A DNA stretch of 19,625 nucleotides from JBELMB01 sp042088665 (GTDB lineage Bacteria > Pseudomonadota > Alphaproteobacteria > Rhodobacterales > Rhodobacteraceae): positions 1-19,625 of the forward strand of contig JBELMB010000093.1 in assembly GCA_042088665.1 (NCBI GenBank). Direction: 5' to 3'. Numbering within the stretch: position 1 is the stretch's first letter; each line of letters begins with the position of its first letter. Below are positions 7,044 through 13,618 of the stretch, piece by piece. Below the pieces are notes generated by a model. The model was not told the DNA's origin and ran no database searches. It was given only the letters and a program-made list of their open reading frames with translations. The position numbers were made by a program, and so were the translations under genes.

Positions 7044-8216
7044 TCATCCCGCGTGATCAGCGGCGATGCGTGCCTGCCTCTGCATCCATGGCAGGAACAC
7101 GGCCGGGATCATGACAAACACCAGTGCCACTGCCGTGAAGGAGGCCGAGAGGCTATAGCCCTCGGACAGGGCTGCCATGGCCGGTGGCCCAATGAAGAAA
7201 CCTGAATAGCCCAGGACATTCATGCGGCTGATCGCCAGCGCCTTGTCACGGTTCGGCACCATGCGCCCGACCCAGGCCAGCCCCATGGGACCGATCACCG
7301 AAACCCCCAGCCCCAACATCCCGAACCCAAGGTAGGCCATCGGCAAGTTTTGCGCCCAGGCGGCCAGCGCCGCCCCGGCTCCGCCCAGCACGGCGGCGTA
7401 GCGGATGACCCCGGCTTCGCTGACCCGGTGCACGATGGCCTGGCCTGACAGCCGGCCCACGGCCATGGTGACGCCGAGGATCGTCGGACCCAGCGCGGCC
7501 TGTGCCGCGCCCGCGTCAAAGCCCCGTTCGAGGTGCAAGGCTGACCAACCTTCGGTGGCCTGCTCCGACATGTATGCGGCCAATACGATCAACCCCCCGG
7601 GGACGACCAGCGCCCAGGCCACGCGCCGCGGCCCCGGCGGTGCGTCGGCGTCCTCGGGCGGGTCCAGCACCGGCGCCGCCACCACCTGCACGGTCAGCAG
7701 CGCGATCATAACCGCAATCACGGTGTAGATGGCGATCGGGCTCCACCCTACCGCGCGCAGCAGCCCTGCCATCAAGGCAGACCCCGCGTAAGCCACCGAA
7801 AAGATGCCATGGTTGAGGTTCATCAGCGAACGGCGCGTCTCTCCTTCAAGGACGGACACCCGCGCGTTCATTGCCACGTCCTGACTGCCCGAGGCCGCCG
7901 TCGCCAGGGGCATGAAGAGCATGAACATCCACGGCGCAGACGCCACCCCCGGCAACAAGAAGAGCAGCCCCATCGAGACGCTAAGCACCGGCACGCTCCA
8001 GCGTCCCAATTGTGCATCGATCCACGGCGTGAGCCACATGGCCACCAGCGCCGCCAGCGCCGCCAGCAACATCCCGCGCCCGAACTGCGCGTCTTCCAAT
8101 TGGGCCTGGGCCATGACTTCGGGCACGAGGGCGCCGAAGGCCCCCCAGACCAGACCCTGGGCGACAAAGGCCGCGGCCGGACCCCGGCTGATGTAGAGAT
8201 CGCTGAACATACGCAT
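7044..8216 (-). CDS. MFS transporter, YbjJ-like
   Basis: This 390-residue protein is almost entirely hydrophobic helices, consistent with a 12-helix major facilitator of the inner membrane. Helix 1 follows SDLYISRGPAAAFVAQG. The segment ATAASGSQDVAMNARVSVLE followed by LMNLNHGIFSVAYAGSAL resembles the E. coli YbjJ subfamily, which has an SAEVAIN and MMHGFYSLG block in the same place. A Pro/Asp-rich central loop (DPPEDADAPPGPRR) separates the two halves. The substrate is unknown. The ATG at 8216 is used, giving MRMFSDLY; a GTG at 8264 in the same frame and an ATG at 8210 are alternatives, none with a convincing Shine-Dalgarno. It is convergent with lldD and divergent from rplY. Confidence 0.85.
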   Translation of the reverse strand: MRMFSDLYISRGPAAAFVAQGLVWGAFGALVPEVMAQAQLEDAQFGRGMLLAALAALVAMWLTPWIDAQLGRWSVPVLSVSMGLLFLLPGVASAPWMFMLFMPLATAASGSQDVAMNARVSVLEGETRRSLMNLNHGIFSVAYAGSALMAGLLRAVGWSPIAIYTVIAVMIALLTVQVVAAPVLDPPEDADAPPGPRRVAWALVVPGGLIVLAAYMSEQATEGWSALHLERGFDAGAAQAALGPTILGVTMAVGRLSGQAIVHRVSEAGVIRYAAVLGGAGAALAAWAQNLPMAYLGFGMLGLGVSVIGPMGLAWVGRMVPNRDKALAISRMNVLGYSGFFIGPPAMAALSEGYSLSASFTAVALVFVMIPAVFLPWMQRQARIAADHAG

Positions 8217-8315
8217 GGCGCGCCCGTGCCACGGGTCCCCCGGCGCGTAAAGCCCCTTCTGCACCGAATCGCCTTGCCTTGGCAGGCGTTCCGGTTTAGG
8301 CGCACGGGCTTACGC

Positions 8316-8340
8316 GGGGTGACAGCCTTGGAGGCACCCC
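8316..8340 (+). promoter_or_regulatory. Hairpin in the rplY leader
   Basis: GGGGTG at 8316-8321 pairs exactly with CACCCC at 8335-8340 around a 13-nt loop, ending 10 bases before the GGAG ribosome binding site of rplY. Its position would let it influence L25 translation, but the stem is short and no known ribosomal-protein leader motif is recognised. Confidence 0.3.
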
Positions 8341-8361
8341 GATCATCTGAGGAGATACAAT

Positions 8362-8979
8362 ATGGCTGGTGAGATTCCTGATCTCAAGGCTCTGGAACGT
8401 ACGGGGACAGGCAAGGGCGCCGCTCGTCAGGCTCGTCGCGACGGGATGGTTCCGGGGATCGTATTTGGTGGCGACAAAGATCCGCTGCCGATCAATATTC
8501 CGTTCAACGTCTTGTTCAAGCGCCTGAAATCCGGTCGTTTCAAGTCGACCCTGTTCAACCTGCAGGTCGAAGGCCAGGAAGACGTCCGCGTGATCTGCCG
8601 CGATGTGCAGCGTGACGTGGTCAAGGACCTGCCGACGCACGTGGATTTCATGCGCCTGCGCCGCACCTCGAAAGTGAACCTCTTTGTCGCGGTCGAGTTC
8701 ATCAACGAAGAAGAGGCGCCCGGCCTCAAGCGCGGCGGCATGCTGACCGTGGTCCGCCCCGAGGTGGAACTGATTGTCACCGCCGGTGACATCCCCGAGA
8801 AGGTGACCGTGGATCTGACGGGCCTGAAGATCGGCGATATCGTGCACATCGAAGACGTGCCGTTGCCCGAAGGCGCAAAGCCCACGATCGACCGGAACTT
8901 CGTGATCGCGAATATATCGGCACCGTCCGGGCTGGCCAGCAGCGACAACGAAGAAGAAGAAGAGGCTGGCGAGGCATAA
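8362..8979 (+). CDS. rplY: 50S ribosomal protein L25/general stress protein Ctc
   Basis: L25 binds 5S rRNA in the large ribosomal subunit. This is the long Ctc/TL5 form: 205 residues with an N-terminal 5S-binding barrel (about residues 5-95, with GKGAARQARRDGMVPGIVFG and the ICRDVQRDVVKDLPTHVDFM block) and a C-terminal beta domain (about 100-190, with IPEKVTVDLTGLKIGDIVHIEDV). The protein ends in a very acidic tail, NEEEEEAGEA, common in alphaproteobacterial members. The ATG has GGAG seven bases upstream. A strong terminator follows 28 bp after the stop, so it is monocistronic. In many alphaproteobacteria rplY directly precedes pth; here an opposite-strand heme monooxygenase gene lies between them. 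Confidence 0.97.
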   Translation: MAGEIPDLKALERTGTGKGAARQARRDGMVPGIVFGGDKDPLPINIPFNVLFKRLKSGRFKSTLFNLQVEGQEDVRVICRDVQRDVVKDLPTHVDFMRLRRTSKVNLFVAVEFINEEEAPGLKRGGMLTVVRPEVELIVTAGDIPEKVTVDLTGLKIGDIVHIEDVPLPEGAKPTIDRNFVIANISAPSGLASSDNEEEEEAGEA

Positions 8980-9007
8980 ATCCGCCCCGAACCTTTGGTC
9001 AAGATGC

Positions 9008-9040
9008 TCCCCCTGCCCATTGGGCCGGGGGATTTTTTTT
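9008..9040 (+). terminator. Intrinsic terminator of rplY
   Basis: A stem pairs TCCCCC (9008-9013) with GGGGGA (9027-9032). It continues past one T-C mismatch with GCCC (9015-9018) and GGGC (9022-9025), closing a 3-nt loop. Eight T residues follow at 9033-9040. This is a textbook Rho-independent terminator for rplY and also lies beyond the 3' end of the convergent monooxygenase gene. Confidence 0.94.
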
Positions 9041-9103
9041 GCGTCTGCCCCAGACGGCTGTCCTGCACGCGGGCCCGGGATGTCGTCGGCCCACGGTTTC
9101 GCT

Positions 9104-9418
9104 TCAAGCCGTAAGAACCTGCACAGCTTCAAATATCTCCAGTTCGGGCGCGGCCTGATACATATGGGCACTCGATTTGGCCCCGCCATGCGCGGCTCGG
9201 AAAGCCTCGGACTTTGTCCAGGCGGTGAAGCTCTCTTCATCCGACCAGATCGTATGCGAGGCGTAGAGCACGTGATCCTCACGCTCCGCCCCCTTCATCA
9301 ATGCAAAGGAAACAAAGCCCTCCACCTGCTTGAGATGGCTGTCCCGGGTTTTCCAGAGATCTTCAAAGGCCTCTGCCTCGGATTTTACCACCTTGAACCG
9401 GTTCATCGTCAGATACAT
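9104..9418 (-). CDS. IsdG-like heme-degrading monooxygenase (ABM domain)
   Basis: This 104-residue protein has the ferredoxin-like alpha/beta-barrel pattern of the antibiotic biosynthesis monooxygenase superfamily: MYLTMNRFKVVKSEAEAFED, then an LKQVEGFVSFAL strand and the SEAFRAAH helix. Asn6, Trp67 and His77 fall where the catalytic Asn-Trp-His triad sits in IsdG-type heme oxygenases (IsdG N7, W67, H77). From this I infer cleavage of heme to release iron, probably in the cytoplasm as a homodimer; the triad is read by position, not by alignment. The ATG at 9418 has GGGAG six to eight bases upstream; a longer open frame to 9538 would overlap pth and is rejected. It is divergent from pth across 71 bp. 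No heme-uptake genes are adjacent. Confidence 0.82.
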   Translation of the reverse strand: MYLTMNRFKVVKSEAEAFEDLWKTRDSHLKQVEGFVSFALMKGAEREDHVLYASHTIWSDEESFTAWTKSEAFRAAHGGAKSSAHMYQAAPELEIFEAVQVLTA

Positions 9419-9489
9419 GCAGCGCTCCCGTTGTGATTTACCTGCCATAGGGCCTAGATAAGGGGCATCAATGGCCGTCGGAGGGTAAC

Positions 9490-10176
9490 GTGCAGATTTT
9501 TGTAGGGCTCGGCAATCCCGGCGCGAAGTATGAATCAAACCGCCACAACATCGGCTTCATGGCGCTTGACAGTATCGCGGCGGGCCACGGCTTTGGTCCG
9601 TGGAAGAGCAAGTTTCAGGGACGCCTTGCCGAGGGTCGACTGGGCAGCGAAAAGGTCCTGCTGCTGAAGCCAGAAACCTTCATGAACCTCTCCGGCCAAG
9701 CCGTTGGCGAAGCAATGCGCTTCTACAAACTGGAGCCCGGCGACATCACCGTTTTCCACGACGAATTGGACCTCGCCCCCGGCAAGTGCCGCGTCAAGCA
9801 AGGGGGCGGACACGCAGGACACAACGGATTGCGGTCCATCCACGGTCACATCGGCGAAGCCTATCGGCGCGTGCGTCTTGGGATCGGGCACCCCGGCCGA
9901 AAGGAGTTGGTTGCGGCCTACGTGTTGCACGATTTCCCCAAGGCCGATGATGTCTGGCTGGACCCGCTGATGCGCGGGCTCGCGGATGGGGCGGCATATC
10001 TGGCCGCCGGGGACAGTGGCAAGTTCCAAAATTCGGTCGCTCTTCGGACAGCCCCTCCAAGATCATCAAAGAGTAACAAGGCTCTGGAGTCCAAGGAGAA
10101 AACGCCTCCTGCTGCGGAGCCTTCCACGGAGGTCTGCAAGTCCCCCTTTCAGCGACTTGTGGACAAGTTCAAGTAG
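9490..10176 (+). CDS. pth: Peptidyl-tRNA hydrolase
   Basis: Pth frees tRNA from peptidyl-tRNA that drops off the ribosome. The 228-residue product has all active-site residues: Asn9 in VGLGNPG, catalytic His19 in SNRHNIGF, Asn66 in PETFMNLSG, Asp91 in FHDELDL, and His111-Asn112 in GGGHAGHNGLRSI. The catalytic fold ends near residue 185. A Lys/Pro/Glu-rich tail of about 40 residues follows and ends in PFQRLVDKFK, an extension seen in alphaproteobacterial Pth. The start is a GTG with a very strong GGAGGGTAAC in front. It is the first gene of an operon with the serine hydrolase (3-nt gap) and the DUF2237 gene. Confidence 0.97.
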   Translation: MQIFVGLGNPGAKYESNRHNIGFMALDSIAAGHGFGPWKSKFQGRLAEGRLGSEKVLLLKPETFMNLSGQAVGEAMRFYKLEPGDITVFHDELDLAPGKCRVKQGGGHAGHNGLRSIHGHIGEAYRRVRLGIGHPGRKELVAAYVLHDFPKADDVWLDPLMRGLADGAAYLAAGDSGKFQNSVALRTAPPRSSKSNKALESKEKTPPAAEPSTEVCKSPFQRLVDKFK

Positions 10177-10179
10177 GCT

Positions 10180-11340
10180 ATGGACAAGCAGATATTTCCA
10201 CTGCTTCTCATTGCTTTGGCGCTTGTTCTTGCTGTGGGTACCTTTTCGCAGCGTGAAAAGCTGGCACGTCTGTATGCCGCGATCACCATTTTTTCTGAAT
10301 CCAGAATTACGCATAATTTCAGCCACATGGACGCGTTGTTTCACTCTCGGACAATCCCCAAGGTCCCCGCAACCGCGCCCTTGCCTGTCGGGGAACACAT
10401 GGCACTGCCGAACGGTTGGTCCAATTGGCTGGCCCGCAGAAGGGTAACAGGCATCGTCGTCCTGCGTAACGGTGCCATTGTCCATGAATCCTACCACCTT
10501 GGCACGAAAGCGGACGATCTACGGATATCATGGTCCGTGGCAAAATCGTTTTTATCATCTCTTTTCGGTATCATGCTGGCCGAAGGGCATGTGGACAACC
10601 TCGACAGTCCTGTGACCAGATACGCCCCCTCCCTCAAAGGCAGCGCCTATGACGGAGCAAGCATTCGCGATGTCCTGCAAATGTCGTCTGGCGTCCAGTT
10701 CGACGAGGACTACCTCAACTTCTGGAGCGATATCAATAAAATGGGGCGCGTTCTTGCTCTTGGCGCCTCTATGGATCGCTTTGCCGCATCCCAACAAGCC
10801 CGCTCAGCCAAACCTGGAACCGAATGGGCTTATGTGTCGATCGATACGCATGTCCTCGGCATGGTGCTGCGGGGGGCGACCGGGCGCTCCCTGCCTGAGA
10901 TGATGGGAGACCATGTTCTGGGCCCCTTAGGCGTAGAAAGCCCCGCTTACTATCTTGTGGATGGATTTGGTACCGCCTTTGCGCTCGGCGGGTTGAACCT
11001 GACCACGCGAGACTACGCCCGCTTTGGCGAAATGTTCCGGAACGAAGGCCGTTTTGATGGCAGGCAAATCGTACCACGCGATTGGGTTCTGGAAAGCACG
11101 CGCCCGTCTGCTCCAACCGAGCCGGGCGAATTGCAATACGGTTACCAGTGGTGGGGGGCCGTCGACGCGCGGATTGGCGAGTTTTTCGCGCGTGGCGTCT
11201 ATGGCCAATTCATCTATATCGACAAGGACAGCGGCACTGTCATCGCAGTCAACGGCGCTGACCGCAACTTTCGCGACGCGGGCGCATTCGAGGATGCACT
11301 GGATATGTTTCGACAGATCTCACAAGCAAACGAGGCATGA
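10180..11340 (+). CDS. Serine hydrolase, beta-lactamase class C / NylB-like, membrane anchored
   Basis: The 386-residue protein starts with a hydrophobic stretch, residues 5-22 (IFPLLLIALALVLAVGTF), that looks like an uncleaved anchor, so the catalytic domain is probably periplasmic. The Ser-x-x-Lys pair is Ser119-Lys122 in WSVAKSF. The Tyr of the second motif is Tyr218 in YVSIDTHVLG. The region in place of the KTG box reads RGVYGQFIYID, as in 6-aminohexanoate-dimer hydrolase and EstB-type esterases rather than true beta-lactamases. It is therefore likely an esterase, amidase or peptidase of PF00144; the substrate is unknown. It begins 3 nt after the pth stop, so it is co-transcribed with it, although I know of no functional tie to pth. 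Confidence 0.88.
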   Translation: MDKQIFPLLLIALALVLAVGTFSQREKLARLYAAITIFSESRITHNFSHMDALFHSRTIPKVPATAPLPVGEHMALPNGWSNWLARRRVTGIVVLRNGAIVHESYHLGTKADDLRISWSVAKSFLSSLFGIMLAEGHVDNLDSPVTRYAPSLKGSAYDGASIRDVLQMSSGVQFDEDYLNFWSDINKMGRVLALGASMDRFAASQQARSAKPGTEWAYVSIDTHVLGMVLRGATGRSLPEMMGDHVLGPLGVESPAYYLVDGFGTAFALGGLNLTTRDYARFGEMFRNEGRFDGRQIVPRDWVLESTRPSAPTEPGELQYGYQWWGAVDARIGEFFARGVYGQFIYIDKDSGTVIAVNGADRNFRDAGAFEDALDMFRQISQANEA

Positions 11341-11344
11341 AAAG

Positions 11345-11719
11345 ATGAAAAAAGATCCTGAAATCAATGTTTTGGGAAAACCTCTCTTGGGCTGCTCAAC
11401 TGATCCCATCACCGGTTTTTTCCGTGATGGCGCCTGCAACACATGCGCGCAAGATCAAGGCAGTCACACGGTTTGCGCTGAAATGACGGCTGAGTTCCTG
11501 GCTTTTTCGAAATACGTGGGAAACGACCTGTCTACGCCACGCCCCGAGTTCCAGTTTCCTGGCCTGACGCCTGGCGATCAATGGTGTCTTTGCGCCGGGC
11601 GTTTTTTGCAGGCACATGAGGAAGGCTGCGCACCCAAGGTCTCGTTAGAAGCGACCCATCAACGAGCCCTGGAGATTGTTTCCATCGACGTACTGACCCA
11701 ACACGCGAACGACTTGTAA
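11345..11719 (+). CDS. DUF2237 family protein
   Basis: This 124-residue cytoplasmic protein matches DUF2237 over its full length. It shows the signature NVLGKPLLGCSTDPITGFFR at about residues 8-27, then the CNTCAQDQGSHTVCAEMT region, GNDLSTPRPEFQFPGLTPGD, WCLCAGRF, and the C-terminal APKVSLEATHQRALEIV. Six cysteines are present, several at conserved places, which suggests metal binding or redox chemistry, but no function is established for the family. The ATG at 11345 lies 4 nt after the serine hydrolase stop; a much longer frame upstream overlaps that gene and is not real. It is the last gene of the pth operon and is followed by a hairpin with a T-rich tail. Confidence 0.9.
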   Translation: MKKDPEINVLGKPLLGCSTDPITGFFRDGACNTCAQDQGSHTVCAEMTAEFLAFSKYVGNDLSTPRPEFQFPGLTPGDQWCLCAGRFLQAHEEGCAPKVSLEATHQRALEIVSIDVLTQHANDL

Positions 11720-11720
11720 G

Positions 11721-11739
11721 CCGCTGACGTTGACAGCGG
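11721..11739 (+). repeat. Short hairpin just after the DUF2237 stop
   Basis: CCGCTG at 11721-11726 pairs exactly with CAGCGG at 11734-11739 around a 7-nt loop, directly after the stop codon. No T-run follows. It may protect or shape the 3' end ahead of the terminator 40 bp further on. Confidence 0.35.
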
Positions 11740-11780
11740 TAGCTGAGCACACAGACCCTCAATCCAATTGACGAACGAAC

Positions 11781-11806
11781 ACGGCGCCTGAGGGTGCCGT
11801 TTCTTT
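11781..11806 (+). terminator. Probable terminator of the pth operon
   Basis: ACGGCGCC at 11781-11788 pairs over eight positions (one G-U) with GGTGCCGT at 11793-11800 around a 4-nt loop. A T-rich run, TTCTTTG, follows. It lies 61 bp after the DUF2237 stop and fits a Rho-independent terminator with an imperfect T-tract. Confidence 0.7.
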
Positions 11807-12086
11807 GTTCAGACTGCCATGACTTGTTATCAGCATATATTTTCCTTGGAATGGGCAGTTCCATCAGCAGGAACTATCCAAAATGCGACCTATCCCCATG
11901 TCCATCCAACAGTGGAAAACGGCCTGCGAAGAAATGCACTTCATCTGAAATCTCTCTTCCGTGAGTTTTGGTAAATTGGAATTTCGTGCAGGTGATCCGG
12001 TGTCGCCAAAGGCTCGCAACCAAGCAAAGGCCCGCAACGGAGCATCGTGTGCGCCCTGGGGACGCCCCAAGCACCGTAGATCTAGG

Positions 12087-12425
12087 TTACGCCCTCATTG
12101 GCGTTGCCAATTGCGGAGGATACGCATCAGTTTTCGCCTCTGATACCCTCGCCTCGTCAGCTTCAACCGCGGGCAGCACGGCACCAACAGGCTCCAGAGA
12201 TAGATTAAATCCAGCGTCTATGCTGTTGCTTTTAAATACCTTCATACCGCTTCTTCTTTCTCGGAAGCGTATCGAAGACGCAAAACCGACAACGCGCGGT
12301 GTTGAGGCTCTCATCCTATCAACCGGTTGTACTCCACCGGTAAGAACGTATGGCCCCACAATATCGATAGGCAGAGCCGATGTAGCCAAGGTTTCACACG
12401 CAAGCAGTTTGGCGAATTTGCACAT
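12087..12425 (-). CDS. Possible orphan protein, 112 residues, unrecognised
   Basis: An ATG-to-TAA frame of 112 residues begins MCKFAKLLACETLATSALPI and contains the segment GMKVFKSNSIDAGFNLSLEP. I recognise no domain, membrane helix or clear signal peptide. The composition is protein-like rather than the Arg/Pro/Ala-rich pattern of shadow frames here. However, there is no clear Shine-Dalgarno, and codon use (AGA, AGG, ATA, CTA, TTT) differs from the neighbouring genes. It may be a foreign or young gene, a remnant, or a chance frame. Confidence 0.25.
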   Translation of the reverse strand: MCKFAKLLACETLATSALPIDIVGPYVLTGGVQPVDRMRASTPRVVGFASSIRFRERRSGMKVFKSNSIDAGFNLSLEPVGAVLPAVEADEARVSEAKTDAYPPQLATPMRA

Positions 12426-12434
12426 GTCTCAAGG

Positions 12435-12489
12435 CAAGCGGAACACCATGCGGCATAGAAAACCGCTTGTAGGCGTCAATCATGCCGCA
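12435..12489. repeat. Two interleaved perfect inverted repeats, possible H-type pseudoknot
   Basis: Arm CAAGCGG (12435-12441) is complementary to CCGCTTG (12463-12469), and arm TGCGGCAT (12449-12456) to ATGCCGCA (12482-12489). The order of the arms is that of an H-type pseudoknot, with connecting loops of 7, 6 and 12 nt. The complementarity holds on either strand. It lies just past the 3' end of the LuxR-type gene (minus strand). Confidence 0.4.
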
Positions 12490-12503
12490 GGCTGGTCGAT
12501 GGA

Positions 12504-12998
12504 TCATCCAACCTCGGGAGGGTCCACAAGCAGGTCTTCAATAAACAGGCTGAGCAACTGCGCGCGCCCCGAGACCCCGGCTTTGCGGTAGATGGCGTTT
12601 GTCTGCGCCTTTACCGTCCCTTCGGACGTGCAGCGCATGGCAGCGATTTCGGCGGTAGAAAGCCCCTTGACCGAGAACAACGCCACGTCGCGCTCCGCTG
12701 GCGTCAGGCCCCAATCGGTGAAGCGTTCCTCGACCACTTGCATGAAAGCGCCAGACGCAAGGCGCAGGCGAGACTCTGCATCCTCCTGCCGGCGGAGCGC
12801 CCGTCGCAGCAGCGAGGCGGTGACCACCACACCCATCAACAGACCGAGGATGGCACCGATCTCTACGAGCTCCAGAAGCGCCCATGAGACGGGTGTGTAG
12901 TTCACACCAAGAACCGACGCCAGGACGTCCCACATCAAGAAGCCACCGCAGATCAACTGCAGAAGCAGAAGGGCCGCGAAAGCCAGAGAAAGTTTCAA
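12504..12998 (-). CDS. Membrane-anchored LuxR-type HTH transcriptional regulator
   Basis: This 164-residue protein has two predicted membrane helices, about residues 4-30 and 42-64, joined by a short loop, then a linker rich in Arg and Glu. A LuxR-type helix-turn-helix lies at about residues 96-158: LTPAERDVALFSVKGLSTAEIAAMRCTSEGTVKAQTNAIYRKAG, with the recognition helix around SEGTVKAQTNAIYRKA. There is no receiver or autoinducer-binding domain. I infer a one-component regulator held at the inner membrane with its DNA-binding domain in the cytoplasm, leaving only about a dozen residues exposed outside. The start is a TTG that overlaps the stop of the upstream exported-protein gene (TTGA), so the two are translationally coupled. 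The target genes are unknown, and autoregulation is possible. Confidence 0.85.
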   Translation of the reverse strand: MKLSLAFAALLLLQLICGGFLMWDVLASVLGVNYTPVSWALLELVEIGAILGLLMGVVVTASLLRRALRRQEDAESRLRLASGAFMQVVEERFTDWGLTPAERDVALFSVKGLSTAEIAAMRCTSEGTVKAQTNAIYRKAGVSGRAQLLSLFIEDLLVDPPEVG

Positions 12999-13585
12999 AG
13001 TTGTGATGCCCCTTTGCGGATCACCTGCGCCAACCTGATACCATTTCCATCTTTGTTCGGCAAAAGATGGGAGCTGTCTCTCCCTCCTTTGCCCGGACCA
13101 CCCCGGTCGGGTCCATCCTTGTCAGGCCCCTTGCCCCCGGGCCCGTCGCGGTCGGGCGCTTTTCCATCCTGTCCACCCCTGCCGGGGTCAGAGCGATCTG
13201 GACCGGGTCCTCCGGGGCCAGGACGTTCGCCTGCCTGACCTGCGTCGCGCGTGGTGCCGCCTCCCCCAGCGGAAGGACGGTCCCTGGAGGTCGGTTGAGC
13301 CCGGTTTTCCCCCTCGGCTCGCGGCTGTGGATGGGTTGAGTTTTCGACAGTGTGATCGCGCAGAATCCCACCCGTCGACCTGTTCACAACGATTTCCCGA
13401 CTGCCAATCGGGCCTTCTGCCGTGATCCGAATACGCCCAAGCAGCGTGCGCCGAATGCGAATGTTGTTGTATTGTGCGCCCTGCAATTGTTCGACAATGC
13501 CATCGACGACGGTTTGCGCGGATCCCGGTCCCGCCAAGACCCCCACCGCTGTACCAATACCCACAAGAAAAACCCGACGCCGCAT
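12995..13585 (-). CDS. Exported PepSY-like protein with Gly/Pro/Asp-rich tail
   Basis: The 196-residue product begins MRRRVFLVGIGTAVGVLAGP, a Sec- or Tat-like signal peptide with a likely cleavage after GSA near residue 23. Residues 26-77 form a compact segment, VVDGIVEQLQGAQYNNIRIR through GSREIVVNRSTGGILRD, that resembles one PepSY repeat (helix, then strands, ending near an inherited 'TG.I..D' turn). Residues 84-171 are low complexity, dominated by Gly, Pro, Asp, Arg and Lys in irregular GPD/GKG units, and are probably disordered; they are not a strict Gly-X-Y collagen. The start at 13585 is chosen for the signal peptide; a GTG at 13603 in frame lacks a Shine-Dalgarno. Its stop overlaps the LuxR-type gene's start. 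The function is unknown; I infer an envelope partner of that regulator. Confidence 0.75.
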   Translation of the reverse strand: MRRRVFLVGIGTAVGVLAGPGSAQTVVDGIVEQLQGAQYNNIRIRRTLLGRIRITAEGPIGSREIVVNRSTGGILRDHTVENSTHPQPRAEGENRAQPTSRDRPSAGGGGTTRDAGQAGERPGPGGPGPDRSDPGRGGQDGKAPDRDGPGGKGPDKDGPDRGGPGKGGRDSSHLLPNKDGNGIRLAQVIRKGASQL

Positions 13586-13618
13586 ATCAAAAGGGCCTTT
13601 CACTCAAATCGTCGCACT

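Larger units (their letters stand above)
11720..12503. other. 784-bp region without a convincing gene
   Basis: This gap separates the convergent ends of the pth operon and the LuxR-type operon. At its left edge are a short hairpin and a terminator. The open frames inside are short, overlap each other on both strands and match no family I know. Codon choice and base composition look less GC-biased than in the neighbours, with AGA, AGG, ATA and TTT codons. The most gene-like frame (12087-12425, minus) is listed separately. Near the right edge are two interleaved inverted repeats. It may be decayed or recently acquired DNA. Confidence 0.6.

Noticed and set aside
11864..12074. Minus-strand 66-68 codon frames
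   Set aside because: Two overlapping frames with similar length, no family match and no ribosome binding site. Treated as part of the gene-poor region.
13067..13340. Possible collagen-like Gly-X-Y repeat in the exported protein
   Set aside because: Gly does not recur at every third residue over any long run; the tail is only compositionally biased.
13014..13371. Pro/Arg-rich frames on both strands suggesting another repeat protein
   Set aside because: These are other-frame readings of the Gly/Pro/Asp-rich tail of the exported protein.
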